Source: Coprothermobacter sp.
GTDB lineage: Bacteria; Coprothermobacterota; Coprothermobacteria; Coprothermobacterales; Coprothermobacteraceae
Assembly: GCA_012842545.1 (NCBI GenBank)
Contig: DUSQ01000031.1
Coordinates: forward strand, 1 to 9,750
Length of the DNA: 9,750 bases
Direction of reading: 5' to 3'
Every line of letters begins with the position of its first letter. Within the stretch, counting starts at the first letter, position 1. Positions 1 to 6,343 of the stretch are shown here, piece by piece. The notes below the pieces were generated by a model. The model did no database searches. It was not told the DNA's origin and worked only from the letters and a program-made list of their open reading frames with translations. Made by a program: the position numbers and the translations under genes.

Positions 1-629
1 GCCGGAATATAGTTTCCCACCTTTATTTCCTTCACACCGAGCATTCTCAGTCCTATCATGGCTACCAACAGATTACCCACGGCAGAAAAATCACTCATGT
101 ACATGGGGGATTTAAGGAAAGACAGCTGTGCACTGAACAATGCTATGGCTCCCTGTAATATTAATACGGGTAAGGCACTGAGGAAGACACCTATTCCGTA
201 GGCTGCCGATAAAGCCGCGGCGGAAAACCCATCCATGACAGATTTTAAGAAAAGAATGCTATAATCCTTCATGAGACCAGCATTAATGCTACCGATGATG
301 GTCATGGGACCTACCACAAACAACGTTGTTGCATAGACAAAGCCTTCAGTTAACTGCTGTCCTTGATATCGTTCCTGGAGTGACTGGGTTAATCGGCCCA
401 AATGCCCTTCAATATCCAGTGCAGTACCTAAAATGCCACCTACTAACAGAGAGATGAGTACGATGGCAGGACTGCCCATATCTTTTATGCCATATATGCC
501 TAATGCAAGTACCAGTACTCCCACCGATTCCGTTATCACGTGCCTGTATGTTTGTAACGGTTTTATGAAAACTAAGCCAGCAAAAGCACCGGCCAAAACA
601 GCAAGCGTATTTACATAAACGCCCAACAT
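1..629 (-). CDS. DUF554 family integral membrane protein (partial, C-terminus off the window)
   Basis: The frame is open from an ATG at 629 to the left edge, giving about 209 residues with no stop. The protein is very hydrophobic and opens with MLGVYVNTLAVLAGAFAGLV. It carries hallmarks of the DUF554 (YdfK/YqgA-type) family: a stretch FVYATTLFVVGPMTIIGSI near residues 97-115, then a polar turn and LKSVMDGFSAAALSAAYGIG, followed by more membrane helices. About six membrane segments are visible. The family is thought to be a transporter or channel-like membrane protein of unknown substrate, and nothing here adds to that. An in-frame TGA lies three codons before the ATG, so this is the first possible ATG. 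No Shine-Dalgarno sequence precedes it. A TAAAAT box ends 11 bases upstream, suggesting a very short leader. The neighbouring zinc ribbon gene is divergent. Family assignment is confident; function is unknown. Confidence 0.88.
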   Translation of the reverse strand, partial: MLGVYVNTLAVLAGAFAGLVFIKPLQTYRHVITESVGVLVLALGIYGIKDMGSPAIVLISLLVGGILGTALDIEGHLGRLTQSLQERYQGQQLTEGFVYATTLFVVGPMTIIGSINAGLMKDYSILFLKSVMDGFSAAALSAAYGIGVFLSALPVLILQGAIALFSAQLSFLKSPMYMSDFSAVGNLLVAMIGLRMLGVKEIKVGNYIP

Positions 630-640
630 GGTTAATCAAT

Positions 641-646
641 ATTTTA
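641..646 (-). promoter_or_regulatory. Candidate -10 box for the DUF554 gene, near-leaderless start
   Basis: Read leftward, TAAAAT lies 11 bases before the ATG at 629. Transcription starting about seven bases after the box would leave a leader of about five bases, matching the lack of a Shine-Dalgarno site. No convincing -35 element is visible at the usual distance (only a T-rich run), so this is a tentative call. Confidence 0.3.
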
Positions 647-722
647 GCAACATGTCCACTGCAAAAAACTCACACTCTGAGTTAGAATGTTTCCAGATAA
701 GGTGGGAGGTGACTGGTAGCTT

Positions 723-833
723 ATGGCAGTTTGGAAGTGCAGCGTGTGCGGCTATGAAAAAGAAGGCAAGTGCAAGCCCAAGAAGTGCCCAGAATGCGGC
801 AGCACTGGCACCTTTGAGAAGAAGGAAGACTAG
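723..833 (+). CDS. RCKP-type rubredoxin-like zinc ribbon microprotein (36 aa)
   Basis: This short frame encodes 36 residues, starting MAVWKCSVCGYEKEGKCKPK. Two cysteine pairs, C6-x2-C9 and C22-x2-C25, form a rubredoxin/zinc-ribbon metal site. The CGY after the first pair and the CKPKKCPECG around the second match the small RCKP-type rubredoxin-like domain. That fold is often found as a tail on rubrerythrin-like proteins or as a free tiny protein. A fifth cysteine, C17, belongs to the CKP motif. The start is well supported: GGGAGGTGA at 704-712 sits 10 bases before the ATG, and an in-frame TAG at 717-719 excludes a longer form. It probably binds Zn or Fe; a role in electron transfer or oxygen protection is only inferred. 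Its TAG stop overlaps the stop of the opposing aminopeptidase gene. A longer overlapping frame from 628 has no family character and was rejected in its favour. Confidence 0.85.
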   Translation: MAVWKCSVCGYEKEGKCKPKKCPECGSTGTFEKKED

Positions 834-2413
834 AGCTTTTCTAAGAATCTACTAACAGCATCTTGGTAAAGCTGCAGGTCAAAGTCTCCCAGTTCAGCCT
901 TCAGTACGGTCTCAATATCGTCCATGCCCATGAACTGGCTGAGTATGATCGTTTCTGCCAGCAGAACATCCAAGTTGTTTTGCTTTTCTTTGTACGTTCT
1001 GGCTTGTAGGAAGTAGGACATCTGCCTGTTCTGCAGTGGCATAATGGGTTTGAAAGGTGAAGCAGCTTCGCTGGGAAGCCAGGTTGTTTCAAAATCGGTA
1101 TTCAGCCTGCTATTAAGAAAATAAGCCAGTATCTGAGCGCCTGGCGGGTTCTTTGCAACCTCAGTACCGTAGAAATGGTGTGCCCAGCCCCTGACGATGT
1201 TTTCCTCAGGGTTGTCCAACGTGTTTATGGTCCTGACCACGGCTTCCGTGATCAGTTCAAAGACGTTCCAGTCGGTTTTGTCCAGGTAATCGCCTGACGA
1301 ATGGTAGAAGCGATCAGGCCATGTAATGGGCATGATTCCGGGTATGCCCTTCAAGGTAAAGGGTGCATGGTCAGATCCCAGTCCGTATCCTTGTTCCGTT
1401 ACCTTTAACAGTTTTGAAGGGTGATTGGCCAGATCTTGAAGGTGGAACCACAGGTAAGCGTCAGTGGAATGAAGCAAAGGCCACGGGTTGTGGTTCAGGT
1501 TTATGGCACTATTACTTAGGAGCTGTGATGCACTTATCATATCCAAGTTTATGTTCGCTTCCATGGGCAAAGTGGCATCTTTTTCTAACCACTGTACTGT
1601 GCCATAATGTTCGGGAACCCATAGGAAGATGACTCCGAAGTTTTTTGGTGGGTTCTTAATCAGTTTTTGTGCCACGCGCACCAAACCAGCGCTACCAGAA
1701 GCGTTGTCATCGGAACCCGGGCCCACATGGCAGTAATGCGCAGTAAGCACCACATTTGCTTTCTCAGAGGCGTTTAGTCTGGCTTCTACAACGGGCATCT
1801 TTTCCACTTTAAAAGAACTGTTTACTTCCAAATGTGCTTCCACGCTGTTATTGCTGCTCATTAATCTCTTCAATTTTCTTGCAGCACTCGGTTTTACCTG
1901 TACCATGGGGATCATTTTGAGTTCTCTTAAGTGGGTTTCACAAAGGAACAAGCCCCTGTAGGTGTAAACATCCACATCGCGGTCTTGATACCATATGACA
2001 CCCAATGCACCGTGCTCTGAGGCTTTATGCAAGGCTATGAGTGGTTCTTCATCAGTGAGTACAATTTTACCGTTGGTATTAGACCAATCTGGTAAAGGTA
2101 TCACTAAAGAGCCTTGTGCTGTGCCTCCTGGTGAATAAGGCACTACGGCCAATGTGTGCTCTTCAAAGGAGGAAAGAAGCTCCCTATGGGGACTTGTGAG
2201 TTCGCAGAATCCACCTGTTAACTCCCAACCAAGGGGCATGGTTAAGCCCATCACTGTTTCTTTTCCGTCGTACTGGTATTCGTGGGTGACCACATCCAAT
2301 CCCAAATCATCAGCTTCTTGTGCAATAATTCGCGAAGCTTCAATTAAGCCAGTAGTCCCTTGTAAACGATCAATGGAAGACAAAAGCCCCCAGATTTTTT
2401 TCGCTGGATCCAT
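830..2413 (-). CDS. M28-like (DUF4910-type) zinc aminopeptidase with inserted PA-like domain
   Basis: The 527-residue product resembles cytosolic M28-clan aminopeptidases. Residues 1-95 are an N-terminal lobe, and 100-175 look like a PA-type insert (GKIVLTDEEP, then HGALGVIWYQ). The catalytic core follows: HYCHVGPGSDDNASG at 226-240, VPEHYG at 266-271, NLDMIS at 289-294, GSDHAPF at 346-352 and YHSSGDYLDKTDW at 370-382. Likely metal ligands are H226, D236, D291 and H371, with E268 as general base. Two positions differ from classic M28 enzymes: HYC replaces HxD, and PEH replaces the EE pair. As I recall, similar changes occur in the DUF4910 aminopeptidase-like group. The roughly 140 C-terminal residues are helical and unassigned. 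No signal peptide is visible, so it probably trims peptides in the cytoplasm. GAGGTGA lies about eight bases before the ATG. The substrate is unknown. Confidence 0.85.
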   Translation of the reverse strand: MDPAKKIWGLLSSIDRLQGTTGLIEASRIIAQEADDLGLDVVTHEYQYDGKETVMGLTMPLGWELTGGFCELTSPHRELLSSFEEHTLAVVPYSPGGTAQGSLVIPLPDWSNTNGKIVLTDEEPLIALHKASEHGALGVIWYQDRDVDVYTYRGLFLCETHLRELKMIPMVQVKPSAARKLKRLMSSNNSVEAHLEVNSSFKVEKMPVVEARLNASEKANVVLTAHYCHVGPGSDDNASGSAGLVRVAQKLIKNPPKNFGVIFLWVPEHYGTVQWLEKDATLPMEANINLDMISASQLLSNSAINLNHNPWPLLHSTDAYLWFHLQDLANHPSKLLKVTEQGYGLGSDHAPFTLKGIPGIMPITWPDRFYHSSGDYLDKTDWNVFELITEAVVRTINTLDNPEENIVRGWAHHFYGTEVAKNPPGAQILAYFLNSRLNTDFETTWLPSEAASPFKPIMPLQNRQMSYFLQARTYKEKQNNLDVLLAETIILSQFMGMDDIETVLKAELGDFDLQLYQDAVSRFLEKL

Positions 2414-2456
2414 TCACGCATCACCTCAAGAACAGTTTATCTCACTTGGTGCATAA

Positions 2457-2462
2457 TATAAT
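2457..2462 (+). promoter_or_regulatory. Candidate -10 box (TATAAT) for the HD-M20-aldolase operon, leaderless start
   Basis: A perfect TATAAT ends six bases before the GTG start codon at 2469, so the expected transcription start falls on or next to the start codon. There is no Shine-Dalgarno sequence between them. The 55-base divergent region has no good TTGACA-like -35 element at 16-18 bases, which keeps this tentative. The opposite-strand aminopeptidase gene must also be transcribed from this region. Confidence 0.4.
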
Positions 2463-2468
2463 GAAATT

Positions 2469-3656
2469 GTGAGGCCGTTAGTTGCCAAAGTTATTCGAGA
2501 TCCTCTTTATGGTGATATAAGACTAAGTTACTTAGAGGCTGCCGTTTTGGACCACGTTGCTTTCCAAAGGCTCAGAAGGATAACACAATTAGCTGGAGCC
2601 CCTTTTGTGTATCCTGCTGCTGTCCACACACGTTTCTCTCATTCCTTGGGGACCATGAATGTGGCGAAGCTTTATGCTGATTCCTTGGAGCTTAGCCCAG
2701 AAGATTACTTAATCACATCGTTATACGGGCTTCTACATGATGTGGGGCACGGTCCTTATAGCCACTGCTTTGAGGATGCAGCGAGCGAATGGCTAGGTAT
2801 GAACCACGAGCAGCTTGGCCTAAGCCTCATGGAGTACATTGGAGGGAATTTGCTGGAGCAATGTTCCGGGAAGGTTTTGGAGGGTCTAAAGGAAGAAGCA
2901 CATCTTTACGGATTTCAGAATGCGGAAGATTATGTGCTGTGGGCGTTCAAGGAAACCATGACAGCTGTCAAAGAAGGGGATTACAGGGCGCATATCGTTG
3001 ATGGTCCGATGGGCGCCGATAGGCTGGACTTCATAACGCGAGATGCTTACTTCACCGGTGTTAGTGCATTCAACACAGTGGATATTTTCAGGCTCACAGG
3101 TAATGCCCTTCTCATGGATGGCCATTTGGTATTTAGGGCAAAGGTCGTGGACAACATTTACGGCTTGACGCTGGGACGCTTTCTCATGTACAAGAATGTG
3201 TACTACCACAAAACCAGTAGAGCTGCTGAGCTCATGATGCAACTCATGATCAAGGAAGCAATTGAGGAGGGATTACTAAATAGGTGGAAGGCTTTGGACG
3301 AGTTTATCCGCTTGGACGAGCCAACACTCATGGGCCTTGTTCAGCTTAGTGGACGTAAAAGTGCCGAGGTTTGTGATCAGCTTCTCCAAAGAAAGTTGTG
3401 GAAGGTGGTGGAAGAACGAATTGTGAAGCCTGAGCAGCAGAATCAGGTTTTAGAGGAGCTTTATTCTTTGCATGCACCTTGTCACATTGATGTGCCTGAA
3501 AAGCTCAGCCTTAGCAGTCCAACAGATCGCGGTGAGGTATTCATCTTAGACGAGAAAGGCATGGTCATGCAGCTTGCGGATTATGAAGAAAAGACTGGTT
3601 ATTCTTTGCTTCAACAAGAAGTGAATGTGTTTGTCAGAGTTTACAAGGAGGTGTAA
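2469..3656 (+). CDS. HD-domain nucleotide triphosphohydrolase (SAMHD1/YwfO-like)
   Basis: The 395-residue protein carries the complete HD signature of dNTP triphosphohydrolase-like enzymes: FQRLRRITQLAGAPFVYPAA near residues 32-51, HTRFSHSLG at 53-61 (H58), LLHDVGHGPYSH at 88-99 (H90, D91, H94) and GADRLDFITRDAYFTG at 182-197 (D184, D192). These residues line up with the metal ligands and active-site histidine of SAMHD1. The N-terminal KVIRDPLYGDI is typical of the COG1078 group. The expected reaction is hydrolysis of a (d)NTP to nucleoside and triphosphate in the cytoplasm, though the substrate preference cannot be read. The start is GTG at 2469: an in-frame TAA lies five codons upstream and no ATG follows before the conserved region. 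No Shine-Dalgarno site is present. It ends seven bases before the M20 gene, whose ribosome-binding site overlaps its last codons. Confidence 0.9.
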   Translation: MRPLVAKVIRDPLYGDIRLSYLEAAVLDHVAFQRLRRITQLAGAPFVYPAAVHTRFSHSLGTMNVAKLYADSLELSPEDYLITSLYGLLHDVGHGPYSHCFEDAASEWLGMNHEQLGLSLMEYIGGNLLEQCSGKVLEGLKEEAHLYGFQNAEDYVLWAFKETMTAVKEGDYRAHIVDGPMGADRLDFITRDAYFTGVSAFNTVDIFRLTGNALLMDGHLVFRAKVVDNIYGLTLGRFLMYKNVYYHKTSRAAELMMQLMIKEAIEEGLLNRWKALDEFIRLDEPTLMGLVQLSGRKSAEVCDQLLQRKLWKVVEERIVKPEQQNQVLEELYSLHAPCHIDVPEKLSLSSPTDRGEVFILDEKGMVMQLADYEEKTGYSLLQQEVNVFVRVYKEV

Positions 3657-3663
3657 AGCACAT

Positions 3664-4884
3664 ATGAAAGATTTAGAGGAATTGGTAAAGAGTTATGAGG
3701 AAGACATGGTGGAAATGTTGTCCAAGTTGGTAAGCATTAAGGCCGTAAACGTGCGCTCCGGCGAAGGGCAGAGTGAATGGGATAGAGTAAAATTCTTGGA
3801 GCCCATTCTTAAGGAAATGGGCTTGGATACAAAAGTGGTTGTAGCACCAGATCCGTTAGTGCCTGAAGGAAGACCAAACTTGCTGGCAGTTCTTCCTGGC
3901 AAAGATACATCGAGAACGCTGTGGTTCATAGGACACTTGGATACTGTTCCAGCGGGTGACCCCAGTTTATGGACCCACGATCCTTTCGAAGCTCACGTGG
4001 AAGATGGAAAGATTTATGGACGTGGAGCTGAAGACAACGGTCAGGCAGTTATAACCAGTCTGTTCGCAGTAAAAGCTTTAATTGAGGCTGGTGTAAAACC
4101 CAATGTGAATATTGGGCTGGCTTTTGTGGCAGATGAGGAAACTGGTTCAGATTACGGCATTATTTACCTGATCCAGCAAGGCATTTTCAAGCCCACGGAT
4201 ATGGCTGTAGTACCGGATTCCGGCGACAGTGAAGGCTCTTTCATCGAAGTGGCTGAGAAATCCATGATGTGGCTCAAGTTCAAGGTCATGGGCAAACAAA
4301 CTCACGCATCCATGCCAGGGAGCGGTATAAACGCTCACAAGATAGGGATGATGTTTGCCTTGTCCGTGGACGAAGCTCTGCATGACAATTTCAGTGACAG
4401 AGACGAACTGTTTGAGCCACCGTTCAGCACCTTTGAAATAACAAAGAAAGAAGCGAACGTGGAGAACATCAACACCATACCAGGAAGCGATGTTTTCTAC
4501 ATGGACATGAGGATTTTGCCTAATGAGAACTTGGATGACATACTCAGAATCATTGATGAATTAAGAACTTACTTTGAATACGAATACAAGGTTCGTATAC
4601 ACCTGGAGATTGTTCAGCGGAGCGATGCCCCAGCTCCCACTGATCCTGAGCATCCCTTAGTGAAGACCTTGGCGGATGTCATTAAGGAAACACGCGGCAT
4701 TGAACCCAAGGTGGGTGGTATAGGTGGTGGCACTTGCGCAGCTCCTTTACGCAGAGTTGGTATACCTTCGGTGGTTTGGGCCACCATTGATGAATTGGCA
4801 CATCAACCTGATGAATACGCCAAAATAGAAAATTTAACAAAAGATGCACTGGTTTTTGCAAAACTCATGAGTAGAATGGAATAA
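3664..4884 (+). CDS. M20 family metallopeptidase / ArgE-DapE-type amidohydrolase
   Basis: The 406-residue product is a complete M20 enzyme. The two-metal site is visible as GHLDTVP (H91, D93), GAEDNGQ (D124), ADEETGSD (general base E158, ligand E159), VPDSG (D185) and ELAHQPDEY (H380). The lid domain of about residues 195-310 contains KQTHASMPG with the usual histidine H214. This group includes ArgE, DapE, carboxypeptidase G2 and dipeptidases; the sequence alone does not give the substrate. There is no biosynthetic neighbour that would point to ArgE or DapE, so a peptidase role in protein use is a reasonable inference. The start is ATG at 3664, preceded by AAGGAGGTG at 3645-3653. A GTG 13 codons upstream lies inside the HD gene and has no comparable site. 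It follows the HD gene by seven bases and is presumably co-transcribed. Confidence 0.9.
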   Translation: MKDLEELVKSYEEDMVEMLSKLVSIKAVNVRSGEGQSEWDRVKFLEPILKEMGLDTKVVVAPDPLVPEGRPNLLAVLPGKDTSRTLWFIGHLDTVPAGDPSLWTHDPFEAHVEDGKIYGRGAEDNGQAVITSLFAVKALIEAGVKPNVNIGLAFVADEETGSDYGIIYLIQQGIFKPTDMAVVPDSGDSEGSFIEVAEKSMMWLKFKVMGKQTHASMPGSGINAHKIGMMFALSVDEALHDNFSDRDELFEPPFSTFEITKKEANVENINTIPGSDVFYMDMRILPNENLDDILRIIDELRTYFEYEYKVRIHLEIVQRSDAPAPTDPEHPLVKTLADVIKETRGIEPKVGGIGGGTCAAPLRRVGIPSVVWATIDELAHQPDEYAKIENLTKDALVFAKLMSRME

Positions 4885-4910
4885 GGATAGGTCTTTTTCA
4901 CATATATGAC

Positions 4911-4920
4911 GAAAGGAGGT
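4911..4920 (+). promoter_or_regulatory. Ribosome-binding site that sets the aldolase start at TTG 4929
   Basis: GAAAGGAGGT is a near-perfect Shine-Dalgarno site. A TTG at 4920 would directly abut it and cannot be used; the next in-frame TTG at 4929 is nine bases after AGGAGG. The real protein therefore begins MPYAKTKDIL. Confidence 0.8.
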
Positions 4921-4928
4921 TGATTAAT

Positions 4929-5867
4929 TTGCCATATGCAAAAACCAAAGACATTCTCAGCAAAGCTCACAACGAAGGTTACGGTGTGGGTGCTTTTAAC
5001 GTTAATGATTTGGAGTTCATACAAGCCATTGTAAAAGCTGCGGTAATGGAGAATTCGCCAGCCATCATTGAGGCTTCAGAAGGGGCTTTGAAGTATGCTG
5101 GTGATGGCGACGTGGAAAAAGGGGCTTTCATCTTAGCTGACATGGTACGTCGTTACGCAGATGCTGTTCCCGTACCCATTTCTTTGCACTTGGACCATGG
5201 ACACGATCTTAAGCACGTCATGGCTGCCATAAAGGCTGGGTTTACTTCTGTCATGATCGATGCTTCTGACAAGCCCCTTGAGGAAAACATCAGAATTACA
5301 CGTCAAATTGTGGAGGTAGCACATGCCGCTGGTGTGGCTGTGGAAGCTGAGCTTGGTCGCTTGATGGGCATTGAGGACAATGTGGCCAGTGCAGAAAGCG
5401 TTTTGGTGGATCCCGATGAAGCCAAAAGGTTTGTAACTGAAACACAAGTTGACTTCTTGGCTCCAGCAGTGGGTACCAGCCATGGTGCCTTTAAATTCAA
5501 AGGTGAAGCAAAGATCGACTACGACCGCATTTCCAAAGTAAAGGAACTGACTCAGCTACCGCTGGTACTTCATGGAGCCAGTGGCGTGCCTGCACAATGG
5601 GTGGAACTGGCTGAGAAGTACGGAGCTGACCTCTCAGGTGCGAAAGGTGTTCCTGATGAAGTGCTTCAGGAAGCAGTAAGAAGAGGTATAAACAAGGTAA
5701 ACACGGATACGGACTTGAGGATTGCTTTCCTTGCTGGATTAAGAAAGCATTTAGCTGAGAATCCAAAAGAGTTTGACCCCAGGAAGTACTTCGGTGAAGC
5801 TAAGGATTTTGTTACGGAAGTGGTTCGCGACAGGATGAGAGTGCTCGGATCTTCAGGAAAAGCCTAA
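4929..5867 (+). CDS. fba: Class II fructose-bisphosphate aldolase
   Basis: The 312-residue protein is a class II zinc aldolase of the GatY/KbaY/bacterial Fba branch. It splits fructose 1,6-bisphosphate into glyceraldehyde 3-phosphate and dihydroxyacetone phosphate in glycolysis, or runs in reverse in gluconeogenesis. Visible signatures are GVGAFNVNDLE (19-29), LHLDHGHD (86-93; catalytic D89, zinc ligand H90), AVEAELGRLMG (137-147), GTSHGAFKF (182-190; H185), LHGASGVP (214-221; H215) and INKVNTDTDLR (254-264). A stretch after LHGASG, about residues 221-243, is a longer active-site loop than in the shortest family members; as I recall it is found in thermophile enzymes. The start is a TTG chosen from the ribosome-binding site. 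It lies 44 bases after the M20 gene with no terminator between, and a strong hairpin follows. A tagatose-bisphosphate role cannot be fully excluded, but no sugar-specific neighbours support it. Confidence 0.93.
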   Translation: MPYAKTKDILSKAHNEGYGVGAFNVNDLEFIQAIVKAAVMENSPAIIEASEGALKYAGDGDVEKGAFILADMVRRYADAVPVPISLHLDHGHDLKHVMAAIKAGFTSVMIDASDKPLEENIRITRQIVEVAHAAGVAVEAELGRLMGIEDNVASAESVLVDPDEAKRFVTETQVDFLAPAVGTSHGAFKFKGEAKIDYDRISKVKELTQLPLVLHGASGVPAQWVELAEKYGADLSGAKGVPDEVLQEAVRRGINKVNTDTDLRIAFLAGLRKHLAENPKEFDPRKYFGEAKDFVTEVVRDRMRVLGSSGKA

Positions 5868-5892
5868 AAAACAGGTTTATTGCAACAAATTT

Positions 5893-5925
5893 AAAAGGGG
5901 CTCCGTGAACGGGAGCCCCTTTTTT
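5893..5925 (+). terminator. Rho-independent terminator, probably bidirectional
   Basis: GGGGCTCC (5897-5904) pairs perfectly with GGAGCCCC (5912-5919) across a seven-base loop. The stem is flanked by AAAA on the left and a run of six T on the right, which can extend it by four pairs. It sits 25 bases after the aldolase stop. On the other strand it lies about 18-25 bases after the SPW gene stop and ends in four T, so it can serve both converging genes, better for the rightward one. Confidence 0.93.
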
Positions 5926-5942
5926 GTTAGCTGACGCGTTTA

Positions 5943-6236
5943 CTACTTGCCACCGCCCAGTGCACCGAAGCCGGCGATAGCCATAAGAATACCAACAATG
6001 ATGTTATTCCACATGTAACCTGCACCCTGCGTTAGGAAGAACGCCGCGATAATTGCCCAAATGCCCATTAACACACCTAGCCATTTGTTGAAAGATTTCT
6101 CAGCTGGGAACATGTAAGCGCAAATTGCTACGATAATGCCCACGATGATGCCATTCCACATAGCTGCTGATGCTGTCTTAAAAATCCACGGTCCTAGCAA
6201 ATACCAAATACCAAGTAAACCGACTAACCATTGCAT
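5943..6236 (-). CDS. SPW-repeat-like small membrane protein (97 aa)
   Basis: The protein consists of two tandem copies of one module, aligned without gaps at an offset of 49 residues. Each copy opens with W-L-x3-(L/M)-G-I-W (from W3 and from W52) and contains MWNxIIVGI (26-34 and 75-83). Each copy gives two membrane helices, so four in all (about 3-19, 26-42, 52-68 and 75-93), with a short polar link FPAEKSFNK between copies. The pattern fits the SPW-repeat family of small bacterial membrane proteins, with LGPW in place of SPW in the first copy and that motif lost in the second. No function is established for the family. AAGGAGGTG precedes the ATG by about seven bases, so the start is firm. 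An inverted repeat lies just before this site. The gene follows fabK on the same strand by 107 bases. Confidence 0.82.
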   Translation of the reverse strand: MQWLVGLLGIWYLLGPWIFKTASAAMWNGIIVGIIVAICAYMFPAEKSFNKWLGVLMGIWAIIAAFFLTQGAGYMWNNIIVGILMAIAGFGALGGGK

Positions 6237-6343
6237 ATTTCAGCACCTCCTTAGGCAATTATTGTTTCTCTAATTGCCCAGACGTTTTATACCCACAGAA
6301 GCCTATTGTTATGCATCTTAACCAAGAGCACATTTTTGCAAGG
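6237..6343 (-). other. Leader region between fabK and the SPW gene
   Basis: This 107-base stretch holds no gene. Read leftward it contains TATAAA (6291-6286), a possible -10 box without a clear -35 partner, then the 8-base inverted repeat and the Shine-Dalgarno site. I see no terminator hairpin after fabK, so read-through from the fatty-acid operon into the SPW gene is possible. Confidence 0.4.
6254..6278 (-). repeat. Perfect 8-bp inverted repeat in the SPW gene leader
   Basis: GGCAATTA at 6254-6261 and TAATTGCC at 6271-6278 are perfect inverted copies separated by nine bases. In the mRNA they could form a small AT-rich hairpin ending about three bases before the AGGAGG of the SPW gene. In DNA they could be an operator. 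It lacks a T run, so it is not a terminator. Confidence 0.55.

Noticed and set aside
409..639. Leftward 76-codon frame with many Cys and His at the left end
   Set aside because: It is out of frame with the DUF554 membrane protein, which explains the same DNA with recognisable family motifs.
628..855. Rightward 75-codon frame overlapping the zinc ribbon
   Set aside because: It has no family features or ribosome-binding site; the other frame in the same stretch gives a clear four-cysteine ribbon with a strong Shine-Dalgarno site.
2452..2463. Near-palindrome CATAATATAATG in the divergent region as an operator
   Set aside because: It has two mismatches in an AT-rich stretch and is better explained as the -10 box.
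4906..4923. Five-codon mini frame (ATG to TGA) covering the aldolase ribosome-binding site
   Set aside because: It has no ribosome-binding site of its own and is likely chance; a leader-peptide role would need conservation.
6254..6278. The inverted repeat as a terminator after fabK
   Set aside because: It has an AT-rich 8-bp stem and no T run, and lies directly before the SPW ribosome-binding site.
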